NCBI GenBank assembly: GCA_963555705.1 | Contig: OY743180.1 | Coordinates: 35,620,129 to 35,684,128, forward strand | Direction: 5' to 3' | DNA: 64,000 nt | Source: Ligustrum vulgare | Taxonomy: Eukaryota > Streptophyta > Magnoliopsida > Lamiales > Oleaceae | Part shown: positions 25,241-39,799 of the stretch, one piece after another | Layout of the letters: the number at the start of each line of letters is the position of its first letter | How positions within the stretch are numbered: position 1 is the stretch's first letter | The notes under the pieces: model-generated | Seen by the model: the letters and a program-made list of their open reading frames with translations, nothing else | What the model was told of the DNA's origin: nothing | Database searches by the model: none | Translations under genes and position numbers: made by a program

Positions 25241-26210
25241 TCCGACTCCTATTAACTCAGGAAATCTACTTCAAACATGCAATAATAATGAATTCAAAAC
25301 TGAAAACAAAATCTAAAGGACCATAAGAATTTAAATAAATAAACTACTTCCTTTACGAGAAGTACGGTTGTAGCCAGTCCAAGCGTCCATATTGAAAAGC
25401 ATCCCGAAATGACAAGTATTCTACGAAAACAGCTTATGTAATCGTTAATAACAATCTTTCTCAAGCAAATCTTAACAAATATTTTAAAGAAAATAATAGA
25501 AAACAATGTAATAATACATATACAGCAATACAAGAAGATGAAATTTCATACACTACTCTTACTTCTACTTATGAAATTTTAATAACCGCTCCAACCTATT
25601 GTTGCTCTTACCCCCATTCGTTAAATTTAGTGTCTACTTCAGCTATTACTCCAACTGTGACTTACCAACTCCTACAACATCCCGTACTCGTATAAAAGTT
25701 ATTACTCACTTCACTCCTACTCCGACTCCTATTAACTCAAGTAATCTACGTCAAACATACACTAATTATAAATTCAATATTAAAAACTAAATCGAACTGG
25801 CCATAATAAACATTTCACTAAAAGAATTAATTCCCGCATAAGCAACTAGGTTGTCGGCATATCAAGTGTGTAGTGTTAAAACCATTCCAAAAGACCAGTA
25901 TTCTACGAGCACGTCTTCTGCAATCAATACAAATATTTAATCCTTGTCAAGCAAATCTTAAATAATATTTTAAAGTATACAAAAATAATCTTTACAATAA
26001 TAAATCTATTGCAATACTAAAATATGAAATTTCATAAACTTGTCTTACTCCAAATAAAAAATTTTCAGTAGCAGTTCCTAACAATTGTTACTCTGAATCC
26101 CATATTTGTTAAACTTTAGTTCCTATTTCCACTTTTACTCGTACATCGACATACCTACCCCCGGTCCTTCCCCTATTCGAATAAAAGTTACCAACTTCTT
26201 CAACTCCCAG
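25241..26210 (+). repeat. Unit 27: beta-K / R3
   Basis: Counterpart of unit 22. Confidence 0.95.
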
Positions 26211-27180
26211 TCCGACTCCTATTAACTCAGGAAATCTACTTCAAACATACAATAATAATGAATTCAGAACTGAAAACAAAATCTAAAGGGCCATAAGAAT
26301 TTAAATAAATAAACTACTTCCCTTACGAGAAGTACGGTTGTAGCCAGTCCTAGCGTCCATATTGAAAAGCATCCCGAAATGACAAGTATTCTATGAAAAC
26401 AACTTATGTAATCGTTAATAACAATCTTTCTCAAGCAAATCTTAACAAATATTTTAAAGAAAATAATAGTAAACAATGTAATAATACATATACAGCAATA
26501 CAAGAAGATGAAATTTCATACACTACTCTTACTTCTACTTATGAAATTTTAATAACCTCTCCAACCTATTGTTGCTCTTACCCCCATTCGTTAAATTTAG
26601 TGTCTACTTCAGCTATTACTCAAACTGTGACTTACCAACTCCTACGACATCCCGTACTCGTATAATAGTTATTACTCACTTCACTCCTACTCCGATTCCT
26701 ATTAACTCAAGTAATCTACGTCAAACATACACTAATTATAAATTCAATATTAAAAACTAAATCGAACTGGCCATAATAAACATTTCACTAAAAGAATTAA
26801 TTCCCGCATAAGCAACTAGGTTGTCGGCATATCATGTGTGTAGTGTTAAAACCATTCCAAAAGACCAGTATTCTACGAGCACGTCTTCTGCAATCAATAC
26901 AAATATTTAATCATTGTCAAGCAAATCTTAAATAATATTTTAAAGTATACAAAAATAAACTTTACAATAATAAATCTATTGCAATACTAAAATATGAAAT
27001 TTCATAAACTTGTCTTACTCCAAATAAAAAATTTTCAGTAGCAGTTCCTAACAATTGTTACTCTGAATCCCATAGTTGTTAAACTTTAGTTCCTATTTCC
27101 ACTTTTACTCGTACATCGACATACCTACCCCAGGTCCTTCCCCTATTCGAATAAAAGTTACCAACTTCTTCAACTCCCAG
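26211..27180 (+). repeat. Unit 28: gamma-T-I / R4 with ATCATGTG
   Basis: Counterpart of unit 23. Marker T at 26835. Confidence 0.95.
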
Positions 27181-28149
27181 TCCGACTCCTATTAACTCAG
27201 GAAATCTACTTCAAACATACAATAATAATGAATTCAAAACTGAAAACAAAATCTAAAGGGCCATAAGAATTTAAATAAATAAACTACTTCCCTTACGAGA
27301 AATACGGTTGTAGCCAGTCCTAGCGTCCATATTGAAAAGCATCCCGTAAAGAGAAGTATTCTACGAAAACAGAGTATGTAATCGTTAATAACAATCTTTC
27401 TCAAGCAAATCTTATAAAATATTTTAAAGAATACAATGCTAAACAATGCAATAATACATATACAGCAATACAAGAAGATGAAATTTCATACACTACTCTT
27501 ACTTCTACTTAGGAAATTTTAATAACCGCTCCAACCTATTGTTGCTCTCACCCCCATTCGTTAAATTTAGTGTCTACTTCAGCTATTACTCCAACTGTGA
27601 CTTACCAACTCCTACAACATCCCGTACTCGTATAAAAGTTATTACTCACTTCACTCCTACTCCGACTCCTATTAACTCAAGTAATCTACGTCAAACATAC
27701 ACTAATTATAAATTCAATATTAAAAACTAAATCGAACTGGCCATAATAAACATTTCACTAAAAGAATTAATTCCCGCATAAGCAACTAGGTTGTCGGCAT
27801 ATCAAGTGTGTAGTGTTAAAACCATTCCAAAAGACCAGTATTCTGAGAGCACTTCTTCTGCAATCAATACAAATATTTAATCATTGTCAAGCAAATCTTA
27901 AATAATATTTTAAAGTATACAAAAATAAACTTTACAATAATAAATCTATTGCAATACTAAAATATGAAATTTCATAAACTTGTCTTACTCCAAATAAAAA
28001 TTTTCAGTAGCAGTTCCTAACAATTGTTACTCTGAATCCCATATTTGTTAAACTTTAGTTCCTATTTCCACTTTTACTCGTACATCGACATACCTACCCA
28101 AGGTCCTTGCCCTATCCGAATAAAAGTTACCAACTTCTTCAACTCCCGG
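27181..28149 (+). repeat. Unit 29: alpha-prime-K / R2c fusion
   Basis: Left half as in unit 24, right half as in unit 25, so one period is lost. The switch lies between about 27594 and 27844. This fusion turns the 5-mer into a 4-mer. Confidence 0.95.
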
Positions 28150-29118
28150 TCCGACTCCTATTAACTCAGGAAATCTACTTCAAACATGCAATAATAATGA
28201 ATTCAAAACTGAAAACAAAATCTAAAGGACCATAAGAATTTAAATAAATAAACTACTTCCTTTACGAGAAGTACGGTTGTAGCCAGTCCAAGCGTCCATA
28301 TTGAAAAGCATCCCGAAATGACAAGTATTCTACGAAAACAGCTTATGTAATCGTTAATAACAATCTTTCTCAAGCAAATCTTAACAAATATTTTAAAGAA
28401 AATAATAGAAAACAATGTAATAATACATATACAGCAATACAAGAAGATGAAATTTCATACACTACTCTTACTTCTACTTATGAAATTTTAATAACCGCTC
28501 CAACCTATTGTTGCTCTTACCCCCATTCGTTAAATTTAGTGTCTACTTCAGCTATTACTCCAACTGTGACTTACCAACTCCTACAACATCCCGTACTCGT
28601 ATAAAAGTTATTACTCACTTCACTCCTACTCCGACTCCTATTAACTCAAGTAATCTACGTCAAACATACACTAATTATAAATTCAATATTAAAAACTAAA
28701 TCGAACTGGCCATAATAAACATTTCACTAAAAGAATTAATTCCCGCATAAGCAACTAGGTTGTCGGCATATCAAGTGTGTAGTGTTAAAACCATTCCAAA
28801 AGACCAGTATTCTGAGAGCACTTCTTCTGCAATCAATACAAATATTTAATCATTGTCAAGCAAATCTTAAATAATATTTTAAAGTATACAAAAATAAACT
28901 TTACAATAATAAATCTATTGCAATACTAAAATATGAAATTTCATAAACTTGTCTTACTCCAAATAAAAATTTTCAGTAGCAGTTCCTAACAATTGTTACT
29001 CTGAATCCCATATTTGTTAAACTTTAGTTCCTATTTCCACTTTTACTCGTACATCGACATACCTACCCAAGGTCCTTGCCCTATCCGAATAAAAGTTACC
29101 AACTTCTTCAACTCCCGG
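28150..29118 (+). repeat. Unit 30: beta-K / R2c
   Basis: Counterpart of unit 26, 3878 bp downstream. Confidence 0.95.
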
Positions 29119-30088
29119 TCCGACTCCTATTAACTCAGGAAATCTACTTCAAACATGCAATAATAATGAATTCAAAACTGAAAACAAAATCTAAAGGACC
29201 ATAAGAATTTAAATAAATAAACTACTTCCTTTACGAGAAGTACGGTTGTAGCCAGTCCAAGCGTCCATATTGAAAAGCATCCCGAAATGACAAGTATTCT
29301 ACGAAAACAGCTTATGTAATCGTTAATAACAATCTTTCTCAAGCAAATCTTAACAAATATTTTAAAGAAAATAATAGAAAACAATGTAATAATACATATA
29401 CAGCAATACAAGAAGATGAAATTTCATACACTACTCTTACTTCTACTTATGAAATTTTAATAACCGCTCCAACCTATTGTTGCTCTTACCCCCATTCGTT
29501 AAATTTAGTGTCTACTTCAGCTATTACTCCAACTGTGACTTACCAACTCCTACAACATCCCGTACTCGTATAAAAGTTATTACTCACTTCACTCCTACTC
29601 CGACTCCTATTAACTCAAGTAATCTACGTCAAACATACACTAATTATAAATTCAATATTAAAAACTAAATCGAACTGGCCATAATAAACATTTCACTAAA
29701 AGAATTAATTCCCGCATAAGCAACTAGGTTGTCGGCATATCAAGTGTGTAGTGTTAAAACCATTCCAAAAGACCAGTATTCTACGAGCACGTCTTCTGCA
29801 ATCAATACAAATATTTAATCCTTGTCAAGCAAATCTTAAATAATATTTTAAAGTATACAAAAATAATCTTTACAATAATAAATCTATTGCAATACTAAAA
29901 TATGAAATTTCATAAACTTGTCTTACTCCAAATAAAAAATTTTCAGTAGCAGTTCCTAACAATTGTTACTCTGAATCCCATATTTGTTAAACTTTAGTTC
30001 CTATTTCCACTTTTACTCGTACATCGACATACCTACCCCCGGTCCTTCCCCTATTCGAATAAAAGTTACCAACTTCTTCAACTCCCAG
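29119..30088 (+). repeat. Unit 31: beta-K / R3
   Basis: Counterpart of unit 27. Confidence 0.95.
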
Positions 30089-31058
30089 TCCGACTCCTAT
30101 TAACTCAGGAAATCTACTTCAAACATACAATAATAATGAATTCAGAACTGAAAACAAAATCTAAAGGGCCATAAGAATTTAAATAAATAAACTACTTCCC
30201 TTACGAGAAGTACGGTTGTAGCCAGTCCTAGCGTCCATATTGAAAAGCATCCCGAAATGACAAGTATTCTATGAAAACAACTTATGTAATCGTTAATAAC
30301 AATCTTTCTCAAGCAAATCTTAACAAATATTTTAAAGAAAATAATAGTAAACAATGTAATAATACATATACAGCAATACAAGAAGATGAAATTTCATACA
30401 CTACTCTTACTTCTACTTATGAAATTTTAATAACCTCTCCAACCTATTGTTGCTCTTACCCCCATTCGTTAAATTTAGTGTCTACTTCAGCTATTACTCA
30501 AACTGTGACTTACCAACTCCTACGACATCCCGTACTCGTATAATAGTTATTACTCACTTCACTCCTACTCCGATTCCTATTAACTCAAGTAATCTACGTC
30601 AAACATACACTAATTATAAATTCAATATTAAAAACTAAATCGAACTGGCCATAATAAACATTTCACTAAAAGAATTAATTCCCGCATAAGCAACTAGGTT
30701 GTCGGCATATCATGTGTGTAGTGTTAAAACCATTCCAAAAGACCAGTATTCTACGAGCACGTCTTCTGCAATCAATACAAATATTTAATCATTGTCAAGC
30801 AAATCTTAAATAATATTTTAAAGTATACAAAAATAAACTTTACAATAATAAATCTATTGCAATACTAAAATATGAAATTTCATAAACTTGTCTTACTCCA
30901 AATAAAAAATTTTCAGTAGCAGTTCCTAACAATTGTTACTCTGAATCCCATAGTTGTTAAACTTTAGTTCCTATTTCCACTTTTACTCGTACATCGACAT
31001 ACCTACCCCAGGTCCTTCCCCTATTCGAATAAAAGTTACCAACTTCTTCAACTCCCAG
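30089..31058 (+). repeat. Unit 32: gamma-T-I / R4 with ATCATGTG
   Basis: Counterpart of units 23 and 28. Marker T at 30713. Confidence 0.95.
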
Positions 31059-32028
31059 TCCGACTCCTATTAACTCAGGAAATCTACTTCAAACATACAA
31101 TAATAATGAATTCAAAACTGAAAACAAAATCTAAAGGGCCATAAGAATTTAAATAAATAAACTACTTCCCTTACGAGAAATACGGTTGTAGCCAGTCCTA
31201 GCGTCCATATTGAAAAGCATCCCGTAAAGAGAAGTATTCTACGAAAACAGAGTATGTAATCGTTAATAACAATCTTTCTCAAGCAAATCTTATAAAATAT
31301 TTTAAAGAATACAATGCTAAACAATGCAATAATACATATACAGCAATACAAGAAGATGAAATTTCATACACTACTCTTACTTCTACTTAGGAAATTTTAA
31401 TAACCGCTCCAACCTATTGTTGCTCTCACCCCCATTCGTTAAATTTAGTGTCTACTTCAGCTATTACTCCAACTGTGACTTACCAACTCCTACAACATCC
31501 CGTACTCGTATAAAAGTTATTACTCACTTCACTCCTACTCCGACTCCTATTAACTCAAGTAATCTACGTCAAACATACACTAATTATAAATTCAATATTA
31601 AAAACTAAATCGAACTGGCCATAATAAACATTTCACTAAAAGAATTAATTCCCGCATAAGCAACTAGGTTGTCGGCATATCAAGTGTGTAGTGTTAAAAC
31701 CATTCCAAAAGACCAGTATTCTACGAGCACGTCTTCTGCAATCAATACAAATATTTAATCATTGTCAAGCAAATCTTAAATAATATTTTAAAGTATACAA
31801 AAATAATCTTTACAATAATAAATCTATTGCAATACTAAAATATGAAATTTCATAAACTTGTCTTACTCCAAATAAAAAATTTTCAGTAGCAGTTCCTAAC
31901 AATTGTTACTCTGAATCCCATATTTGTTAAACTTTAGTTCCTATTTCCACTTTTACTCGTACATCGACATACCTACCCCCGGTCCTTCCCCTATTCGAAT
32001 AAAAGTTACCAACTTCTTCAACTCCCAG
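31059..32028 (+). repeat. Unit 33: alpha-prime-K / R3 variant
   Basis: Has the unfused right half (AATAATC), like unit 24 and unlike unit 29. Confidence 0.95.
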
Positions 32029-32998
32029 TCCGACTCCTATTAACTCAGGAAATCTACTTCAAACATACAATAATAATGAATTCAGAACTGAAAACAAAAT
32101 CTAAAGGGCCATAAGAATTTAAATAAATAAACTACTTCCCTTACGAGAAGTACGGTTGTAGCCAGTCCTAGCGTCCATATTGAAAAGCATCCCGAAATGA
32201 CAAGTATTCTATGAAAACAGCTTATGTAATCGTTAATAACAATCTTTCTCAAGCAAATCTTAACAAATATTTTAAAGAAAATAATAGTAAACAATGTAAT
32301 AATACATATACAGCAATACAAGAAGATGAAATTTCATACACTACTCTTACTTCTACTTATGAAATTTTAATAACCTCTCCAACCTATTGTTGCTCTTACC
32401 CCCATTCGTTAAATTTAGTGTCTACTTCAGCTATTACTCAAACTGTGACTTACCAACTCCTACGACATCCCGTACTCGTATAATAGTTATTACTCACTTC
32501 ACTCCTACTCCGATTCCTATTAACTCAAGTAATCTACGTCAAACATACACTAATTATAAATTCAATATTAAAAACTAAATCGAACTGGCCATAATAAACG
32601 TTTCACTAAAAGAATTAATTCCCTTATAAGCAACTAGGTTGTCGGCATATCAAGTGTGTAGTGTTAAAACCATTCCAAAAGACCAGTATTCTACGAGCAC
32701 GTCTTCTGCAATCAATACAAATATTTAATCATTGTCAAGCAAATCTTAAATAATATTTTAAAGTATACAAAAATAAACTTTACAATAATAAATCTATTGC
32801 AATACTAAAATATGAAATTTCATAAACTTGTCTTACTCCAAATAAAAAATTTTCAGTAGCAGTTCCTAACAATTGTTACTCTGAATCCCATAGTTGTTAA
32901 ACTTTAGTTCCTATTTCCACTTTTACTCGTACATCGACATACCTACCCCAGGTCCTTCCCCTATTCGAATAAAAGTTACCAACTTCTTCAACTCCCAG
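32029..32998 (+). repeat. Unit 34: gamma-A-I / R4 variant
   Basis: Matches units 6 and 11 (AACGTTTC), so units 33-35 repeat the alpha-prime, gamma-A, alpha order of domain 1. Confidence 0.95.
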
Positions 32999-33968
32999 TC
33001 CGACTCCTATTAACTCAGGAAATCTACTTCAAACATACAATAATAATGAATTCAAAACTGAAAACAAAATCTAAAGGGCCATAAGAATTTAAATAAATAA
33101 ACTACTTCCCTTACGAGAAATACGGTTGTAGCCAGTCCAAGCGTCCATATTGAAAAGCATCCCGTAAAGAGAAGTATTCTACGAAAACAGCGTATGTAAT
33201 CGTTAATAACAATCTTTCTCAAGCAAATCTTATAAAATATTTTAAAGAATACAATGCTAAACAATGCAATAATACATATACAGCAATACAAGAAGATGAA
33301 ATTTCATACACTACTCTTACTTCTACTTATGAAATTTTAATAACCGCTCCAACCTATTGTTGCTCTCACCCCCATTCGTTAAATTTAGTGTCTACTTCAG
33401 CTATTACTCCAACTGTGACTTACCAACTCCTACAACATCCCGTACTCGTATAAAAGTTATTACTCACTTCACTCCTACTCCGACTCCTATTAACTCAAGT
33501 AATCTACGTCAAACATACACTAATTATAAATTCAATATTAAAAACTAAATCGAACTTGCCATAATAAACATTTCACTAAAAGAATTAATTCCCGCATAAG
33601 CAACTAGGTTGTCGGCATATCAAGTGTGTAGTGTTAAAACCATTCCAAAAGACCAGTATTCTACGAGCACGTCTTCTGCAATCAATACAAATATTTAATC
33701 ATTGTCAAGCAAATCTTAAATAATATTTTAAAGTATACAAAAATAAACTTTACAATAATAAATCTATTGCAATACTAAAATATGAAATTTCATAAACTTG
33801 TCTTACTCCAAATAAAAAATTTTCAGCAGCAGTTCCTAACAATTGTTACTCTGAATCCCATATTTGTTAAACTTTAGTTCCTATTTCCACTTTTACTCGT
33901 ACATCGACATACCTACCCCCGGTCCTTCCCCTATTCGAATAAAAGTTACCAACTTCTTCAACTCCCAG
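32999..33968 (+). repeat. Unit 35: alpha-K / R1
   Basis: First unit of the triplicated 5-mer. It lacks the GTTCAAC variant of units 40 and 45. Confidence 0.95.
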
Positions 33969-34942
33969 TACGACTCCTATTAACTCAGGAAATCTACTTC
34001 AAACATACAATCAATAATAATGAATTCAAAACTGAAAACAAAATCTAAAGGGCCATAAGAATTTAAATAAATAAACAACTTCCCTTACGAGAAGTACGGT
34101 TGTAGCCAGTCCTAGCGTCCATATTGAAAAGCATCACGAAATGACAAGTATTCTATGAAAACAGCTTATGTAATCGTTAATAACAATCTTTCTCAAGCAA
34201 ATCTTAACAAATATTTTAAAGAAAATAATAGTAAACAATGTAATAATACATATACAGCAATACAAGAAGATGAAATTTCATACACTACTCTTACTTCTAC
34301 TTATGAAATTTTAATAACCGCTCCAACCTATTGTTGCTCTTACCCCCATTCGTTAAATTTAGTGTCTACTTCAGCTATTACTCCAACTGTGACTTACCAA
34401 CTCCTACAACATCCCGTACTCGTATAAAAGTTATTACTCACTTCACTCCTACTCCGACTCCTATTAACTCAAGTAATCTACGTCAAACATACACTAATTA
34501 TAAATTCAATATTAAAAACTAAATCGAACTTGCCATAATAAACATTTCACTAAAAGAATTAATTCCCGCATAAGCAACTAGGTTGTCGGCATATCAAGTG
34601 TGTAGTGTTAAAACCATTCCAAAAGACCAGTATTCTACGAGCACGTCTTCTGCAATCAATACAAATATTTAATCATTGTCAAGCAAATCTTAAATAATAT
34701 TTTAAAGTATACAAAAATAAACTTTACAATAATAAATCTATTGCAATACTAAAATATGAAATTTCATAAACTTGTCTTACTCCAAATAAAAAATTTTCAG
34801 CAGCAGTTCCTAACAATTGTTACTCTGAATCCCATATTTGTTAAACTTTAGTTCCTATTTCCACTTTTACTCGTACATCGACATACCTACCCCCGGTCCT
34901 TCCCCTATTCGAATAAAAGTTACCAACTTCTTCAACTCCCAG
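33969..34942 (+). repeat. Unit 36: delta-K / R1
   Basis: Opens TACGACTCC. Right half is plain R1, unlike the R5 of its counterparts, units 41 and 46. Confidence 0.95.
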
Positions 34943-35915
34943 TCCGACTCCTATTAACTCAGGAAATCTACTTCAAACATACAATCAATAATAATGAATT
35001 CAAAACTGAAAACAAAATCTAAAGGGCCATAAGAATTTAAATAAATAAACTACTTCCCTTACGAGAAGTACGGTTGTAGCCAGTCCTAGCGTCCATATTG
35101 AAAAGCATCACGAAATGACAAGTATTCTATGAAAACAGCTTATGTAATCGTTAATAACAATCTTTCTCAAGCAAATCTTAACAAATATTTTAAAGAAAAT
35201 AATAGTAAACAATGTAATAATACATATACAGCAATACAAGAAGATGAAATTTCATACACTACTCTTACTTCTACTTATGAAATTTTAATAACCTCTCCAA
35301 CCTATTGTTGCTCTTACCCCCATTCGTTAAATTTAGTGTCTACTTCAGCTATTACTCAAACTGTGACTTACCAACTCCTACGACATCCCGTACTCGTATA
35401 ATAGTTATTACTCACTTCACTCCTACTCCGATTCCTATTAACTCAAGTAATCTACGTCAAACATACACTAATTATAAATTCAATATTAAAAACTAAATCG
35501 AACTGGCCATAATAAACATTTCACTAAAAGAATTAATTCCCTTATAAGCAACTAGGTTGTCGGCATATCAAGTGTGTAGTGTTAAAACCATTCCAAAAGA
35601 CCAGTATTCTGAGAGCACTTCTTCTGCAATCAATACAAATATTTAATCATTGTCAAGCAAATCTTAAATAATATTTTAAAGTATACAAAAATAAACTTTA
35701 CAATAATAAATCTATTGCAATACTAAAATATGAAATTTCATAAACTTGTCTTACTCCAAATAAAAATTTTCAGTAGCAGTTCCTAACAATTGTTACTCTG
35801 AATCCCATATTTGTTAAACTTTAGTTCCTATTTCCACTTTTACTCGTACATCGACATACCTACCCAAGGTCCTTGCCCTATCCGAATAAAAGTTACCAAC
35901 TTCTTCAACTCCCGG
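34943..35915 (+). repeat. Unit 37: delta-I / R2
   Basis: A 973-bp unit of the same form as unit 2. Leads into beta. Confidence 0.95.
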
Positions 35916-36885
35916 TCCGACTCCTATTAACTCAGGAAATCTACTTCAAACATGCAATAATAATGAATTCAAAACTGAAAACAAAATCTAAAGGACCATA
36001 AGAATTTAAATAAATAAACTACTTCCTTTACGAGAAGTACGGTTGTAGCCAGTCCAAGCGTCCATATTGAAAAGCATCCCGAAATGACAAGTATTCTACG
36101 AAAACAGCTTATGTAATCGTTAATAACAATCTTTCTCAAGCAAATCTTAACAAATATTTTAAAGAAAATAATAGAAAACAATGTAATAATACATATACAG
36201 CAATACAAGAAGATGAAATTTCATACACTACTCTTACTTCTACTTATGAAATTTTAATAACCTCTCCAACCTATTGTTGCTCTTACCCCCATTCGTTAAA
36301 TTTAGTGTCTACTTCAGCTATTACTCAAACTGTGACTTACCAACTCCTACGACATCCCGTACTCGTATAATAGTTATTACTCACTTCACTCCTACTCCGA
36401 TTCCTATTAACTCAAGTAATCTACGTCAAACATACACTAATTATAAATTCAATATTAAAAACTAAATCGAACTGGCCATAATAAACATTTCACTAAAAGA
36501 ATTAATTCCCGCATAAGCAACTAGGTTGTCGGCATATCAAGTGTGTAGTGTTAAAACCATTCCAAAAGACCAGTATTCTACGAGCACGTCTTCTGCAATC
36601 AATACAAATATTTAATCATTGTCAAGCAAATCTTAAATAATATTTTAAAGTATACAAAAATAAACTTTACAATAATAAATCTATTGCAATACTAAAATAT
36701 GAAATTTCATAAACTTGTCTTACTCCAAATAAAAAATTTTCAGTAGCAGTTCCTAACAATTGTTACTCTGAATCCCATAGTTGTTAAACTTTACTTCCTA
36801 TTTCCACTTTTACTCGTACATCGACATACCTACCCCCGGTCCTTCCCCTATTCGAATAAAAGTTACCAACTTCTTCAACTCCCAG
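35916..36885 (+). repeat. Unit 38: beta-I recombinant / R5
   Basis: Beta front (ACATGC, ATAGAAAAC) joined to an I core (ACCTCT, TAATAG). R5 combines CATAGTTG with CCCCCGG. C at 36794 (TTTACTTCC), shared with unit 43. Confidence 0.95.
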
Positions 36886-37855
36886 TCCGACTCCTATTAA
36901 CTCAGGAAATCTACTTCAAACATACAATAATAATGAATTCAGAACTGAAAACAAAATCTAAAGGGCCATAAGAATTTAAATAAATAAACTACTTCCCTTA
37001 CGAGAAGTACGGTTGTAGCCAGTCCTAGCGTCCATATTGAAAAGCATCCCGAAATGACAAGTATTCTATGAAAACAACTTATGTAATCGTTAATAACAAT
37101 CTTTCTCAAGCAAATCTTAACAAATATTTTAAAGAAAATAATAGTAAACAATGTAATAATACATATACAGCAATACAAGAAGATGAAATTTCATACACTA
37201 CTCTTACTTCTACTTATGAAATTTTAATAACCTCTCCAACCTATTGTTGCTCTTACCCCCATTCGTTAAATTTAGTGTCTACTTCAGCTATTACTCAAAC
37301 TGTGACTTACCAACTCCTACGACATCCCGTACTCGTATAATAGTTATTACTCACTTCACTCCTACTCCGATTCCTATTAACTCAAGTAATCTACGTCAAA
37401 CATACACTAATTATAAATTCAATATTAAAAACTAAATCGAACTGGCCATAATAAACGTTTCACTAAAAGAATTAATTCCCTTATAAGCAACTAGGTTGTC
37501 GGCATATCAAGTGTGTAGTGTTAAAACCATTCCAAAAGACCAGTATTCTACGAGCACGTCTTCTGCAATCAATACAAATATTTAATCATTGTCAAGCAAA
37601 TCTTAAATAATATTTTAAAGTATACAAAAATAAACTTTACAATAATAAATCTATTGCAATACTAAAATATGAAATTTCATAAACTTGTCTTACTCCAAAT
37701 AAAAAATTTTCAGTAGCAGTTCCTAACAATTGTTACTCTGAATCCCATAGTTGTTAAACTTTAGTTCCTATTTCCACTTTTACTCGTACATCGACATACC
37801 TACCCCAGGTCCTTCCCCTATTCGAATAAAAGTTACCAACTTCTTCAACTCCCAG
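36886..37855 (+). repeat. Unit 39: gamma-T-I / R4 variant
   Basis: Gamma-T left half with the AACGTTTC right half that elsewhere follows gamma-A, so it is itself a new combination. Confidence 0.95.
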
Positions 37856-38825
37856 TCCGACTCCTATTAACTCAGGAAATCTACTTCAAACATACAATAA
37901 TAATGAATTCAAAACTGAAAACAAAATCTAAAGGGCCATAAGAATTTAAATAAATAAACTACTTCCCTTACGAGAAATACGGTTGTAGCCAGTCCAAGCG
38001 TCCATATTGAAAAGCATCCCGTAAAGAGAAGTATTCTACGAAAACAGCGTATGTAATCGTTAATAACAATCTTTCTCAAGCAAATCTTATAAAATATTTT
38101 AAAGAATACAATGCTAAACAATGCAATAATACATATACAGCAATACAAGAAGATGAAATTTCATACACTACTCTTACTTCTACTTATGAAATTTTAATAA
38201 CCGCTCCAACCTATTGTTGCTCTCACCCCCATTCGTTAAATTTAGTGTCTACTTCAGCTATTACTCCAACTGTGACTTACCAACTCCTACAACATCCCGT
38301 ACTCGTATAAAAGTTATTACTCACTTCACTCCTACTCCGACTCCTATTAACTCAAGTAATCTACGTCAAACATACACTAATTATAAATTCAATATTAAAA
38401 ACTAAATCGAACTTGCCATAATAAACATTTCACTAAAAGAATTAATTCCCGCATAAGCAACTAGGTTGTCGGCATATCAAGTGTGTAGTGTTAAAACCAT
38501 TCCAAAAGACCAGTATTCTACGAGCACGTCTTCTGCAATCAATACAAATATTTAATCATTGTCAAGCAAATCTTAAATAATATTTTAAAGTATACAAAAA
38601 TAAACTTTACAATAATAAATCTATTGCAATACTAAAATATGAAATTTCATAAACTTGTCTTACTCCAAATAAAAAATTTTCAGCAGCAGTTCCTAACAAT
38701 TGTTACTCTGAATCCCATATTTGTTCAACTTTAGTTCCTATTTCCACTTTTACTCGTACATCGACATACCTACCCCCGGTCCTTCCCCTATTCGAATAAA
38801 AGTTACCAACTTCTTCAACTCCCAG
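37856..38825 (+). repeat. Unit 40: alpha-K / R1 with GTTCAAC
   Basis: Opens the second 5-mer copy. C at 38726, shared only with unit 45. Confidence 0.95.
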
Positions 38826-39799
38826 TACGACTCCTATTAACTCAGGAAATCTACTTCAAACATACAATCAATAATAATGAATTCAAAACTGAAAACAAAA
38901 TCTAAAGGGCCATAAGAATTTAAATAAATAAACAACTTCCCTTACGAGAAGTACGGTTGTAGCCAGTCCTAGCGTCCATATTGAAAAGCATCACGAAATG
39001 ACAAGTATTCTATGAAAACAGCTTATGTAATCGTTAATAACAATCTTTCTCAAGCAAATCTTAACAAATATTTTAAAGAAAATAATAGTAAACAATGTAA
39101 TAATACATATACAGCAATACAAGAAGATGAAATTTCATACACTACTCTTACTTCTACTTATGAAATTTTAATAACCGCTCCAACCTATTGTTGCTCTTAC
39201 CCCCATTCGTTAAATTTAGTGTCTACTTCAGCTATTACTCCAACTGTGACTTACCAACTCCTACAACATCCCGTACTCGTATAAAAGTTATTACTCACTT
39301 CACTCCTACTCCGACTCCTATTAACTCAAGTAATCTACGTCAAACATACACTAATTATAAATTCAATATTAAAAACTAAATCGAACTTGCCAAAATAAAC
39401 ATTTCACTAAAAGAATTAATTCCCGCATAAGCAACTAGGTTGTCGGCATATCAAGTGTGTAGTGTTAAAACCATTCCAAAAGACCAGTATTCTACGAGCA
39501 CGTCTTCTGCAATCAATACAAATATTTAATCATTGTCAAGCAAATCTTAAATAATATTTTAAAGTATACAAAAATAAACTTTACAATAATAAATCTATTG
39601 CAATACTAAAATATGAAATTTCATAAACTTGTCTTACTCCAAATAAAAAATTTTCAGTAGCAGTTCCTAACAATTGTTACTCTGAATCCCATAGTTGTTA
39701 AACTTTAGTTCCTATTTCCACTTTTACTCGTACATCGACATACCTACCCCCGGTCCTTCCCCTATTCGAATAAAAGTTACCAACTTCTTCAACTCCCAG
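38826..39799 (+). repeat. Unit 41: delta-K / R5 with GCCAAAATAAAC
   Basis: GAACTTGCCAAAATAAAC marks a lineage also present in units 46, 51, 53 and 55. The rest of R has CAGTAG, CATAGTTG and CCCCCGG. Confidence 0.95.

Larger units (their letters stand above)
19424..32028 (+). repeat. HOR domain 3: 5-unit repeat collapsing to 4-unit repeat
   Basis: Units 21-25 (4848 bp) run beta, beta, gamma-T, alpha-prime, gamma-A. Units 26-29 (3878 bp) and 30-33 (3879 bp) run beta, beta, gamma-T, alpha-prime. The gamma-T units 23, 28 and 32 share ATCATGTG, absent from gamma-T units elsewhere, so the blocks descend from one recent ancestor. Unit 29 is a fusion that explains the lost unit. Confidence 0.9.
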
